Shown here: positions 8,542 to 16,479 of the stretch, piece by piece
How positions within the stretch are numbered: position 1 is the first letter of the stretch
Layout: every line of letters begins with the position of its first letter
DNA from: Rhodoferax sp.
GTDB taxonomy: Bacteria; Pseudomonadota; Gammaproteobacteria; Burkholderiales; Burkholderiaceae_C
Reading direction: 5' to 3'
DNA: 64,000 nt
Assembly: GCA_029866205.1 (NCBI GenBank)
Contig: JARWZT010000008.1
Span: 62,001 to 126,000 of the forward strand
Translations under genes and position numbers: made by a program
Notes under the pieces: generated by a model
Told to the model about the DNA's origin: nothing
Databases searched by the model: none
The model's input: only the letters and a program-made list of their open reading frames with translations

Positions 8542-9189
8542 ATGGACGCATTAACTGAGCCGCCAAACACAGTGGCACCGAAAGCATGGACTGCAGGCGA
8601 CACGGGTTTCATAGTGTTTATCGCTTTTGTACTGGTAGCGGTGACCTGGCTAGGCGTTGTAGCGCGCAACCAAGCCCTGAAGACCGAAGGCACCAAACGC
8701 AATGGCGAACAATGGGCCGCCTGGCTGACAAAAGAAAGTGCCAAGCGCTTTGAGCCGGGCTACGCGCTTTCAGCCTGTGCCGGCGGCACCAAGGCCGCTG
8801 CGGCCGCACCCGCCGCAGCTGAACCGGCAAGCGAGGCCGCAGCAGCCAGCACTGACGCACCACCGGCAAGCACCGCGCCGGCTGTGGCCAGCGCCAACAC
8901 CTGGGGCGCGTGCCTGGAGCAATTGACCACGCAGACTGAGTTCAAAGACATGGTCAACCCGTTTACCGGAAAGCCCCCTGTCTTTATCCCGGCATGCGAT
9001 CCGTCCGACAACAGCCTGGTGGGCTCCATTGTTTTTGACAAGGTTACGCCCAATCCTCCGGGTTCTGCTATCGCGAGCGTCACATCCCAACTGATGGCGA
9101 CCGACCTGATCGCGGAAAAAGTACAGTTAAAAATTGCGGTCTGCGACAAGGGTTCGTACGCCGTCAAAATCGCCGAACTTGAATTCTGA
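8542..9189 (+). CDS. Single-pass membrane protein of unknown function, first gene of the channel cluster
   Basis: 215 residues. One membrane helix (about 23-42, FIVFIAFVLVAVTWLGVVAR) follows a short cytosolic N-terminus. Next comes a region of about 40 residues, a low-complexity Ala/Pro/Ser/Thr stretch (about 85-122), and a C-terminal domain of about 95 residues with three cysteines (WGACLEQ, FIPACDPSD, IAVCDKGSY). The layout suggests an anchored protein with an extracytoplasmic domain on a flexible linker. It lies eight bases before the tandem-sensor channel gene, so it is probably cotranscribed. It could be a channel accessory subunit or a degenerate pilin-like protein; neither is proven. 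I do not recognise the family. Confidence 0.7.
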   Translation: MDALTEPPNTVAPKAWTAGDTGFIVFIAFVLVAVTWLGVVARNQALKTEGTKRNGEQWAAWLTKESAKRFEPGYALSACAGGTKAAAAAPAAAEPASEAAAASTDAPPASTAPAVASANTWGACLEQLTTQTEFKDMVNPFTGKPPVFIPACDPSDNSLVGSIVFDKVTPNPPGSAIASVTSQLMATDLIAEKVQLKIAVCDKGSYAVKIAELEF

Positions 9190-9197
9190 GGTGCACC

Positions 9198-10859
9198 ATG
9201 GACCAACAACAAGCCCTGCCTGCAGAAAATACAAAAACCCTTTCCATCAAGGATCTTGACATCAAGTCGCTGATGGGCCAAGCGCCGACCGAGGCGAATA
9301 TTTCGCATGATTTGCCCATGCGCAAATGGCTCTATTCCTGGCTGCTCGACCCCACGATTCCTGGCAACCACCAAAAAGGCATTGACAAGTGGATTGGCTT
9401 GCTGATTGTTGCCAACTTGTTTACCTTGGTGTTTGAACATGTCCCCGGCATTTACGACCCCAACCGGGAATGGTTCCACTATTTCGACATTTTTTCGATT
9501 GGCATCTTCACTGTCGAATACCTGGTACGCCTTTACCTCGCGCCCGAAGATGCAGAGTTCAAAGCCCGCAAAAATGCCCGCCTGGCCTATGTAAGCAGTC
9601 CGTTTGCCATCATCGACTTTCTGGCGGTGGCTCCGTTTTATCTGCAGGCATTTTTGCCCATCGATCTGCGGGTATTGCGGGCGCTGCGGCTGCTGCGAAT
9701 TCTCAAGCTGTTTCGCATCGTTGTACCGGCCTACCAGGAATTTGCTGCCAAGAACCAGGGCCGCACCTTCCGCCAAAAAATCCACGCGCTGATCTTTGTT
9801 AGCGACTACGGTGGCAAATTGCAGGAGCTCTTTGAGAACTTCATCGCGGTGTGGGTGTTGATTTCGGTGCTGGCCGTGATACTGGAATCAGTGCACAGCA
9901 TCTCTTACCTGCTGAATGTGGAGTTCGTGATAATCGACGCCGTGGCGGTGGCGATTTTCACCATTGAGTACTGCATGCGCATGTATTCCTGTGTCGAAGA
10001 GCCTGGCTTCAAGGGCGCCCTGGCAGGCCGCTGGCGGCAGGCCAAATCGCCTTCGACTGTGATTGACCTGCTGGCGATCCTTCCGTTTTTCCTGGAAGTG
10101 TTTTTGCACCACCTGCTCGATTTGCGCTTTTTGCGGGTGTTCCGCCTGACCCGATTGCTCAAGCTGACCCGGGGTAACGATGCCACCGCCACGCTCGGCA
10201 AGGTGATTGCGCGCGAATGGCCTGTCATTGCCGCGGCAGCCTTCATCATGCTGTTGCTGGTGGTGCTGACCGCATCCTTGGGCTACCTGTTTGAGTACGA
10301 GGCGCAGCCGGATAAGTTCGAGAACATCCCCACCTCAATTTACTGGGCGGTAATTACCTTGGCGTCGGTCGGCTATGGCGATATTTCGCCAGTCACCACT
10401 GCCGGCCGCGTCATGACGATCGTGCTGGCCTTTATTGGTATTGGTATTTTTGCGATTCCCGCAGCACTGCTGTCCTCGGCCTTCAGCGACGAGCTGCACA
10501 AAGAACGCGAAGAACTGAAAAACAACCTCTACAACATCCTCAAAGACGGTGTCATTGACCCCGACGAGGTTGTCATTATCCGGCGTGAGGCACTTCGACT
10601 CCACTTGAATGAGGCTGAGATTTCAGCGCTGATCAAACTGATCGAGCACGAGCTTGAGAAAGAGTCCAAATTGCAGTCGCTGCCCATCAACACGATTGCA
10701 GAGAAGCCGGAGCTGGCCGTCGAGCATTACAAGTCCTTGCTCAGCCAGATTCGCCAGCTCGCCATGCTGACCGATCCGGCAGCTTTTGACGCCGTTGCGG
10801 TGGGGAAAGACCGCCTGTCAGCCACTGAGGTGGCCTTGTGGCGCCAAATCAAAGGCTAA
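9198..10859 (+). CDS. Voltage-gated K+ channel-like protein with two tandem voltage sensors and one pore
   Basis: 553 residues. The first voltage sensor spans about 62-175: S2 has Glu107, S3 has Asp140, and S4 (from Asp156) carries R158, R161, R164, R167, K170 and R173. A hydrophilic linker of about 36 residues contains no pore. A second complete sensor spans about 212-326: Glu257, Asp290, and S4 with R310, R313, R316, R319, K322 and R325. Then come S5 (341-366), a pore with filter SVGYGD (390-395) and S6 (404-428). The cytosolic tail (430-553) contains KDGVIDPDEVVIIRREALRL. The filter predicts K+ selectivity. Ordinary Kv channels have one sensor per pore, so sensor-sensor-pore is unusual. 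A GAGGT site precedes the ATG. Two related channel genes follow. Confidence 0.9.
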   Translation: MDQQQALPAENTKTLSIKDLDIKSLMGQAPTEANISHDLPMRKWLYSWLLDPTIPGNHQKGIDKWIGLLIVANLFTLVFEHVPGIYDPNREWFHYFDIFSIGIFTVEYLVRLYLAPEDAEFKARKNARLAYVSSPFAIIDFLAVAPFYLQAFLPIDLRVLRALRLLRILKLFRIVVPAYQEFAAKNQGRTFRQKIHALIFVSDYGGKLQELFENFIAVWVLISVLAVILESVHSISYLLNVEFVIIDAVAVAIFTIEYCMRMYSCVEEPGFKGALAGRWRQAKSPSTVIDLLAILPFFLEVFLHHLLDLRFLRVFRLTRLLKLTRGNDATATLGKVIAREWPVIAAAAFIMLLLVVLTASLGYLFEYEAQPDKFENIPTSIYWAVITLASVGYGDISPVTTAGRVMTIVLAFIGIGIFAIPAALLSSAFSDELHKEREELKNNLYNILKDGVIDPDEVVIIRREALRLHLNEAEISALIKLIEHELEKESKLQSLPINTIAEKPELAVEHYKSLLSQIRQLAMLTDPAAFDAVAVGKDRLSATEVALWRQIKG

Positions 10860-10968
10860 GGCAAAAATTTCACAGCCGTTGCAATACTGTAATCAATGCC
10901 TTCCCGCTTGCGCGGACAATCGAAGGCTTTGCGAACTGCAGGCCTCGGGATAGCTTGGCTTTTGATAA

Positions 10969-11871
10969 ATGATGAATGACTCGAAACGTGCTTTGATGGA
11001 GATCCTGGAAGGATCTCCAAAATACAAGGTGAGCCGCTACGTCGAGTGGCTGATTACCTTTGTGGTGCTAATGAACTGTTCGGCGGTGATCCTGGACTCC
11101 GTGCCTGAGATTCATGCGGTGTACCGGGACTTCTTCCATGAGCTTGAGTTCTGGAGTGTGATGTTTTTCACCCTGGAATATGGCCTTCGCGTGTGGTCGC
11201 TGGGCGCGAAGTTTGGCCCAGAAGCCGGTGGTTCCTGGAAGGGGCGGCGTCAATATATTTTCAGCCCCTTCGGTCTGGTTGATTTTTTTGCCACCATGCC
11301 GCACTACCTGCATGTCTTCTTTCCGGCGCTTGACCTGCGCATTCTTCGGGTACTGCGACTGCTGCGGATTCTCAAGCTTTCCAAGTACAACACGGCCTTG
11401 CAAGACCTGTTTCATGCGGTGTATTCGGAGCGGCGCGCCTTTGGATCCGCCGCCTTTTTGCTGCTGATTGCCACCATCGTTTCAGCGTCCCTCATGCATT
11501 TTGCCGAAGGTCATGAGCAACCCGAGTTTTTTGGATCGATACCGCACTCGATCTATTGGTCCATCGTCACGATCACTGCTGGCTACGGCAATGTGGAGCC
11601 GGTCACGAAGGCGGGCGAAGTGATTGCCTTGCTCACCGGCTTTTTGGGCGTGTGCATGGCGGCGATCATGACCGGTATCGTGGCATCCGCCTTCTCAAAC
11701 CAAATGTCCCGGAAAAAGGCCGCCTACCAAAGTCAGTTGCGCGCGGTGCTGGCGGACGGCGTTGTCTCGGATGCCGAGCGCGCCTCGCTGAAAAAGCTCC
11801 AGGCCCAATACCGACTGTCAGATGCCCAGGTGCAGCTGTTCATCGATGAAGCCGAGAAAAAGAAGAAATGA
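10969..11871 (+). CDS. Voltage-sensor cation channel paralogue with altered filter (TAGYGN)
   Basis: 300 residues in the standard six-helix layout. S1 is about 27-45, S2 about 60-77, S3 about 100-117, and S4 starts at Asp122 with R124, R127, R130, R133, K136 and K139. S5 is about 157-177, the pore about 193-213, and S6 about 217-242. The filter reads TAGYGN (203-208): Val is replaced by Ala and the terminal Asp by Asn relative to TVGYGD. The tail carries LADGVVSDAERASLKKLQ and is shared with the neighbouring paralogues. It lies 109 bases after the tandem-sensor gene and overlaps the next gene by four bases (ATGA). It is a channel by fold, but ion selectivity cannot be predicted with confidence. 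Confidence 0.87.
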   Translation: MMNDSKRALMEILEGSPKYKVSRYVEWLITFVVLMNCSAVILDSVPEIHAVYRDFFHELEFWSVMFFTLEYGLRVWSLGAKFGPEAGGSWKGRRQYIFSPFGLVDFFATMPHYLHVFFPALDLRILRVLRLLRILKLSKYNTALQDLFHAVYSERRAFGSAAFLLLIATIVSASLMHFAEGHEQPEFFGSIPHSIYWSIVTITAGYGNVEPVTKAGEVIALLTGFLGVCMAAIMTGIVASAFSNQMSRKKAAYQSQLRAVLADGVVSDAERASLKKLQAQYRLSDAQVQLFIDEAEKKKK

Positions 11872-12833
11872 CCACGCATTCGACAGTTCCACCCGAGGGA
11901 CCCACCGCTTCCATGCGCCTTAAGCGCCGTGTTTTTGAAATTTTGGACGGTGCTGTATCGGATAGGGCCAGCAGAGCGTGCGAAATTTTCATTGCAAGCC
12001 TCGTGGTGGCCAATGTACTGGCCATTATTTTGGAGTCCATGCACGACTTGCATGAGGCCTATGCCAACTACTTTCACTACTTTGACCTGGTGAGTGTGAT
12101 GGTGTTCTCGGTCGAATACGTGTTGCGGGTTTGGTCTTGTGGTGCCAAGTACCCGGTGGCACCCGGAAGTGCGTGGCGCGGGCGCAAAGAATACCTTTTT
12201 AGTATGTTCGGCATGGTCGATTTTTTCAGTACCGTTCCTTTTTATCTGCAACTTATTTTCCCGGGCGCGGATTTACGGGTGCTTCGGATGTTCCGGTTGT
12301 TGCGGATTTTCAAGCTGTCGCGCTACAACAGCGCCATGGACGACATGTTTGAGGCCATCAAGGCGGAGAAGGACTCTTTCTCTTCAGCCATGTTTCTGCT
12401 GCTGATCAGCTGCCTTTTGTTTTCATCGCTCATCTACATCATTGAAGGTCACGACCAGCCTGAAGTCTTTCCGTCCATCCCGGCGGCCATGCACTGGTTC
12501 ATCCTGACCATCATTTCCGGTTGGGGCAATGTCGACCCTGTCTCCTACCTCGGCGTGGTGCTGGTGGTGGTGACCCAGGTACTGGCCATCGCACTGGCAG
12601 CCATCCTGACCGGCGTGGTCGCCACGGCCTACACCGCACAGGTCCAGCGGCGCGAGGCCATGTATGAAACCGAGGTGCGCGAGATTCTGGCGGATGGCGT
12701 CGTTACGGCAGAAGAGCACGCCAAATTGAAGCAAATGCAGGCGAAATTCGGAATGACGGACGAACAAGTCGAAGCGATCGCGGAGCAAGTCAAGGCGGAG
12801 CAGCGGGCGGAGCAAAATGCCGCAGAGCAGTGA
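11868..12833 (+). CDS. Voltage-sensor cation channel paralogue with strongly altered filter (SGWGN)
   Basis: 321 residues, the same layout as the preceding paralogue: S1 about 38-56, S2 about 70-88, S3 about 113-130, and S4 from Asp135 with R137, R140, R143, R146, K149 and R152. S5, pore and S6 lie in about 170-255. The filter reads ISGWGN (216-221), so the conserved Tyr of GYG is Trp, Val is Ser and Asp is Asn. The tail has LADGVVTAEEHAKLKQMQ and then a Gln/Glu/Ala-rich end. The four-base overlap with the upstream gene implies coupling and possibly co-assembly. It may form a non-selective pore, be a silent subunit that modifies the others, or act as a sensor only. Confidence 0.86.
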   Translation: MTTHSTVPPEGPTASMRLKRRVFEILDGAVSDRASRACEIFIASLVVANVLAIILESMHDLHEAYANYFHYFDLVSVMVFSVEYVLRVWSCGAKYPVAPGSAWRGRKEYLFSMFGMVDFFSTVPFYLQLIFPGADLRVLRMFRLLRIFKLSRYNSAMDDMFEAIKAEKDSFSSAMFLLLISCLLFSSLIYIIEGHDQPEVFPSIPAAMHWFILTIISGWGNVDPVSYLGVVLVVVTQVLAIALAAILTGVVATAYTAQVQRREAMYETEVREILADGVVTAEEHAKLKQMQAKFGMTDEQVEAIAEQVKAEQRAEQNAAEQ

Positions 12834-12896
12834 CCGTCTGTGGGTCGCAGTTTTCTGAGTCCCGGCGCAGACCGTTACCATTGAAGCGGTACCCCA

Positions 12897-12917
12897 CGCT
12901 GGCTAAGAGTGCCAGCG
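12897..12917. other. Seven-base-pair hairpin between the channel cluster and ureD
   Basis: CGCTGGC (12897-12903) and GCCAGCG (12911-12917) form a perfect stem around TAAGAGT. There is no T-run behind it, so it is at best a weak terminator. It may instead be a structure in the ureD leader. Confidence 0.4.
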
Positions 12918-12947
12918 CAGGCTCCTGTTCTGTCCCATCCCCCTCCC

Positions 12948-13778
12948 ATGTCCTGGCACGCCAAGCTACAACTTGACTACGAGCTCCACGCCGCGCGCAC
13001 CGTGGCGCGGCATGCGCACAGCGGTCCTTTGCGTATTTTGCAAAGTCTGTACCCTGAGGGTGACGCGGTCTGCCACAACGTGCTGGTACACCCGCCCGGC
13101 GGCTTGGTCGGCGGCGACACGTTGGAGATCGCGCTGCGGGCCGCCCCCGGCACCCATGGCCTGGTGACCACCCCGGGTGCGACACGCTTTTACCGAAGTG
13201 ACGGTGCGTTAGCCCTGCAGCGCACACAGCTGTCCCTGGAGGGCAACGCGCGACTGGAATGGCTGCCCTTGGAGACCATTTGCTACAGCGGTTGCCACGC
13301 TGAAAACCACCTCACCCTGGACCTTGCCCCCGAGGCACAGCTGATGGGCTGGGACGTCACGGCACTGGGCTTGCCGCACGCCAATCTGCCTTTTGTACAG
13401 GGCTTCGTGCAGCAGCATCTGGAACTGCCGGGCGTCTGGCTGGAACGCGGCCGCGTTGCGGCAGACGACGCGCTGTTGCTGGATGGCCCGGCCGCCCTGG
13501 CGGGTATGCGCTGCTGGGCCACGATGTACCTGGTCAGCGGCGAAGCCATGGGCCGGGATGATAAGGCCGTCGCCCTTGACGCTGCGCGCGAAGTGATCGC
13601 TGCGCATGGCTTGGTGGCCACGGCAGGCGCCACCAGCCCCAACCCCCAAACCGTGGTGGTGCGCGTGATAGCCCCGCAGGTCGAGGCGGTCATGGGACTG
13701 CTGCGCCAGGTCCGTCTGGCGTGGCGCAGCGCGGTGTGGAATATGGCGGCCACATCGCCGCGCATCTGGGCCATGTAG
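12948..13778 (+). CDS. ureD: Urease accessory protein UreD
   Basis: 276 residues from the ATG at 12948 (MSWHAKLQLDYEL); a GTG at 12909 would add 13 proline-rich residues. UreD motifs seen are PPGGLVGGDTLEI, TTPGATRFYRS, WLPLETICYSG and the C-terminal PRIWAM. UreD binds apo-urease and, with UreF and UreG, forms the nickel-delivery complex. It is separated from ureA by the oppositely oriented urt genes, whereas it is normally directly upstream of ureA. It therefore needs its own promoter or read-through from the channel cluster 114 bases upstream. Confidence 0.94.
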   Translation: MSWHAKLQLDYELHAARTVARHAHSGPLRILQSLYPEGDAVCHNVLVHPPGGLVGGDTLEIALRAAPGTHGLVTTPGATRFYRSDGALALQRTQLSLEGNARLEWLPLETICYSGCHAENHLTLDLAPEAQLMGWDVTALGLPHANLPFVQGFVQQHLELPGVWLERGRVAADDALLLDGPAALAGMRCWATMYLVSGEAMGRDDKAVALDAAREVIAAHGLVATAGATSPNPQTVVVRVIAPQVEAVMGLLRQVRLAWRSAVWNMAATSPRIWAM

Positions 13779-13803
13779 GCCCCATTGCGCCCCCAGCCGC
13801 GAC

Positions 13804-14499
13804 TCAGATCGCGACCAGCTCGCGCACCCCGTCAATTTCCATATTGGAACCGCGCCCTTGGGCCAGCACGGAGCCCCGTTCCATGACGATGTAATCGTCG
13901 GCCAACTCCCGGGCAAAGTCGTAATACTGCTCCACCAGCACAATCGCCATGGAGCCCTTGTCCGCCAACATGCGTATGACACGGCCAATGTCTTTGATGA
14001 TGCTGGGCTGGATGCCTTCGGTGGGTTCATCGAGCACCAGCACCTTGGGACCTGCGGCCAAGGCCCGTGCGATCGCCAATTGCTGCTGCTGGCCACCCGA
14101 CAAGTCACCACCCCGGCGGTGGCGCATCTCGTGCAGCACCGGGAACCATTCAAACAACTCAGGCGGCAATGGCGTGGAGGATGGCTTGCCCGCCAAGCCC
14201 ATCGCCAGGTTTTCCTGCACCGTCAAGCGTCCAAAAATTTCGCGGCCCTGCGGTACATAGCCCAGACCAGCGCGGGCCCGCTCGTAGGGCGTGGCACCCT
14301 GCAAGACCACGCCGTCCAGCGTGATGGTGCCAGTCTTGATGGGCACCAAGCCCATAAGCGACTTCAGCAGCGTGGTTTTTCCCACGCCGTTGCGCCCCAA
14401 AATCACCGTCACCTTGCCGGGTGAAGCCTCCAGGCTCACATCACGCAAGATGTGCGAGCCACCGTAGTACTGGTTAATTCCCTTGACCGACAAACTCAT
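13804..14499 (-). CDS. urtE: Urea ABC transporter ATP-binding protein UrtE
   Basis: 231 residues from the ATG at 14499 (MSLSVKGINQYYGGSHILR), which follows the urtD stop by four bases. Walker A is GRNGVGKTTLLKSLMG, the signature is DLSGGQQQQLAIARAL and Walker B is VLVLDEPTEG. This is the LivF-type ATPase of the five-gene urea importer. It ends the urtABCDE operon and converges on ureD. Confidence 0.95.
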   Translation of the reverse strand: MSLSVKGINQYYGGSHILRDVSLEASPGKVTVILGRNGVGKTTLLKSLMGLVPIKTGTITLDGVVLQGATPYERARAGLGYVPQGREIFGRLTVQENLAMGLAGKPSSTPLPPELFEWFPVLHEMRHRRGGDLSGGQQQQLAIARALAAGPKVLVLDEPTEGIQPSIIKDIGRVIRMLADKGSMAIVLVEQYYDFARELADDYIVMERGSVLAQGRGSNMEIDGVRELVAI

Positions 14500-14503
14500 A
14501 GTG

Positions 14504-15379
14504 CTAGCGCCCCAAATAAACTTCAATCACCCGCTCATCGGCCTGAACCTGGGACAGCGGCCCTTGCGCCAGCACTGAGCCTTCGCACAGCACCGTGACG
14601 GTGTCAGAGATGGCCTTGATAAAAGCCATATCGTGCTCCACGACCACCAGCGAGTGCTTGCCCTTGAGGCTCAAGAACAGCTCGGCCGTGCGCTCCGTTT
14701 CCTGGTCCGTCATACCGGCCACCGGCTCATCGAGCAAGAGCAACTTCGGATCCTGCATCAACAGCATGCCGATCTCCAGCCACTGCTTCTGGCCGTGGCT
14801 GAGCAGGCCGGCCTGGCGGCTCAGGCTACTCTGCAACTGGATGGTTTGCAGCACCTCGCACAGCCGGTCGGCCTGCTCGGACGTACGTTTGAAGAACAGC
14901 GATGCGCGCACGCCCTTGTGGGTTTTGAGCGCCAGTTCCAGGTTTTCATAGACCGTGAGCTGCTCAAACACCGTGGGCTTCTGGAACTTGCGGCCTATGC
15001 CCAGTTGCGCAATCTCGGGCTCACTGTGGCGCAGCAGGTCAATCGTGCTGCCAAAGTAGACGCTGCCCGAATCGGGACGGGTCTTGCCGGTGATGATGTC
15101 CATCATGGTCGTCTTGCCCGCGCCGTTGGGACCGATGATGCAGCGCAACTCGCCTGGGGCGATGTCCAAAGACAGGTGCTTGATGGCCTTAAAACCGTCA
15201 AAGCTGACGTTGACGTCTTCGAGGTACAGGATGCGCCCGTGCGTAAGGTCTACCTCGTGCGAACTGCGCACCCGTGCAAATCCGGCGTTCTGGCCGCCAG
15301 CGGCCGTCTGACCACCGAGCTGCGCTGGCGCGCGGGCCTGCAAGCGCTGGGCACCTGCTTCCAACAGATCGGGCGTCAT
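14504..15379 (-). CDS. urtD: Urea ABC transporter ATP-binding protein UrtD
   Basis: 291 residues starting at MTPDLLEAGAQ; the ATG overlaps the urtC stop as ATGA. An N-terminal extension of about 50 residues precedes the ATPase domain, with Walker A GPNGAGKTTMMDIITG, an LSHGQKQWLEIGM signature (His in place of the second signature residue, as usual in UrtD) and LLLLDEPVAGMT. It is the LivG-type subunit paired with UrtE. The extended N-terminus is long for the family but reads as coding throughout. Confidence 0.94.
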   Translation of the reverse strand: MTPDLLEAGAQRLQARAPAQLGGQTAAGGQNAGFARVRSSHEVDLTHGRILYLEDVNVSFDGFKAIKHLSLDIAPGELRCIIGPNGAGKTTMMDIITGKTRPDSGSVYFGSTIDLLRHSEPEIAQLGIGRKFQKPTVFEQLTVYENLELALKTHKGVRASLFFKRTSEQADRLCEVLQTIQLQSSLSRQAGLLSHGQKQWLEIGMLLMQDPKLLLLDEPVAGMTDQETERTAELFLSLKGKHSLVVVEHDMAFIKAISDTVTVLCEGSVLAQGPLSQVQADERVIEVYLGR

Positions 15380-16479
15380 GCCTGGCCTCCCCGAAGTTTG
15401 CGGACCAAGCCGACCACGCCCTGAGGCAGATACAGCGTGACACCGATGAACAATGCGCCCAAGAAATAGAGCCAGAACTCGGGGTAGGTCACGGTCAGCC
15501 AGCTCTTGGCGCCGTTCACCAAAAACGCCCCCACAATGGGACCAATGAGCGTGGCACGCCCGCCCACTGCCGCCCATACCGCAATTTCAATCGAGTTGGC
15601 CGGGCTCATTTCGCTGGGATTGATGATGCCGACCTGCGGCACGTACAAGGCGCCAGCCACGCCGCAAACCATCGCCGACAAGGTCCAGATCGCCAGCTTG
15701 TAGCCCAGTGGCGAATAGCCGCTGAACATGACGCGCGACTCGGCATCGCGAATGGCCTGCAACACCCGGCCAAACTTGGACGACACCAACCAGCGCGCCA
15801 GCAGGTAAAACCCCAGCAAACAGGCAGCGGTCAACACAAACAAGGCCATGCGCATGCCCGGCGTGGCAATCGGAATATCGGCCAAACGCTTGAAATCGGT
15901 GAAACCATTGTTGCCACCAAAACCGGTCTCATTGCGAAAGAACAGCAGCATGGCCGCAAAGGTGAGCGCCTGGGTGATGATTGAAAAGTAGACCCCCTTG
16001 ATGCGCGACCGGAAAGCAAAGAATCCAAAGACCAATGCCACCAGCCCTGGCACGGCCACCACCAACAACAGCGTCGCGGGCAGACTGCCGCTCAGCGCCC
16101 AGTGCCAAGGCAGCTCTTTCCAGTCCAGAAAAACCATGAAATCCGGCAAAGCACTCTTGTAGTTGCCATCCAGCCCGATCTGGCGCATGAGGTACATGCC
16201 CATCGCATAGCCACCCAGCGCAAAGAAAAGGCCGTGCCCCAGGCTCAGGATGCCGGTGTAGCCCCAGATCAAATCCATGGCCAACGCGCACATGGCGTAA
16301 CACATGATCTTGGCGACCAGCCCCACGGCAAAGTCGCTCAGGTGAAAGACACTGCCCTCAGGCACCCATAGATTGAGCACGGGCACCAGACCACACAGCA
16401 GCGCAACCGCAGCCAGCCACGTAGCCCAGCCCGTGCGACTCAGCACCGGGGCAGGGCTTGGAAGAATCAGCGCGCTCAT
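15376..16479 (-). CDS. urtC: Urea ABC transporter permease UrtC
   Basis: 367 residues with about ten hydrophobic helices, LivM-like. Recognisable segments are DLIWGYTGILSLGHGLFF and the family loop GRVLQAIRDAESRVMFSGY, which contacts the ATPases. Its start overlaps the urtB stop and its stop overlaps the urtD start, both as ATGA, so translation is coupled along the operon. Confidence 0.95.
   Translation of the reverse strand: MSALILPSPAPVLSRTGWATWLAAVALLCGLVPVLNLWVPEGSVFHLSDFAVGLVAKIMCYAMCALAMDLIWGYTGILSLGHGLFFALGGYAMGMYLMRQIGLDGNYKSALPDFMVFLDWKELPWHWALSGSLPATLLLVVAVPGLVALVFGFFAFRSRIKGVYFSIITQALTFAAMLLFFRNETGFGGNNGFTDFKRLADIPIATPGMRMALFVLTAACLLGFYLLARWLVSSKFGRVLQAIRDAESRVMFSGYSPLGYKLAIWTLSAMVCGVAGALYVPQVGIINPSEMSPANSIEIAVWAAVGGRATLIGPIVGAFLVNGAKSWLTVTYPEFWLYFLGALFIGVTLYLPQGVVGLVRKLRGGQA

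Noticed and set aside
8760..9785. A 341-codon reverse-strand frame over the first two channel-cluster genes
   Set aside because: It is antisense to clear membrane-protein coding sequence and carries no recognisable domain.
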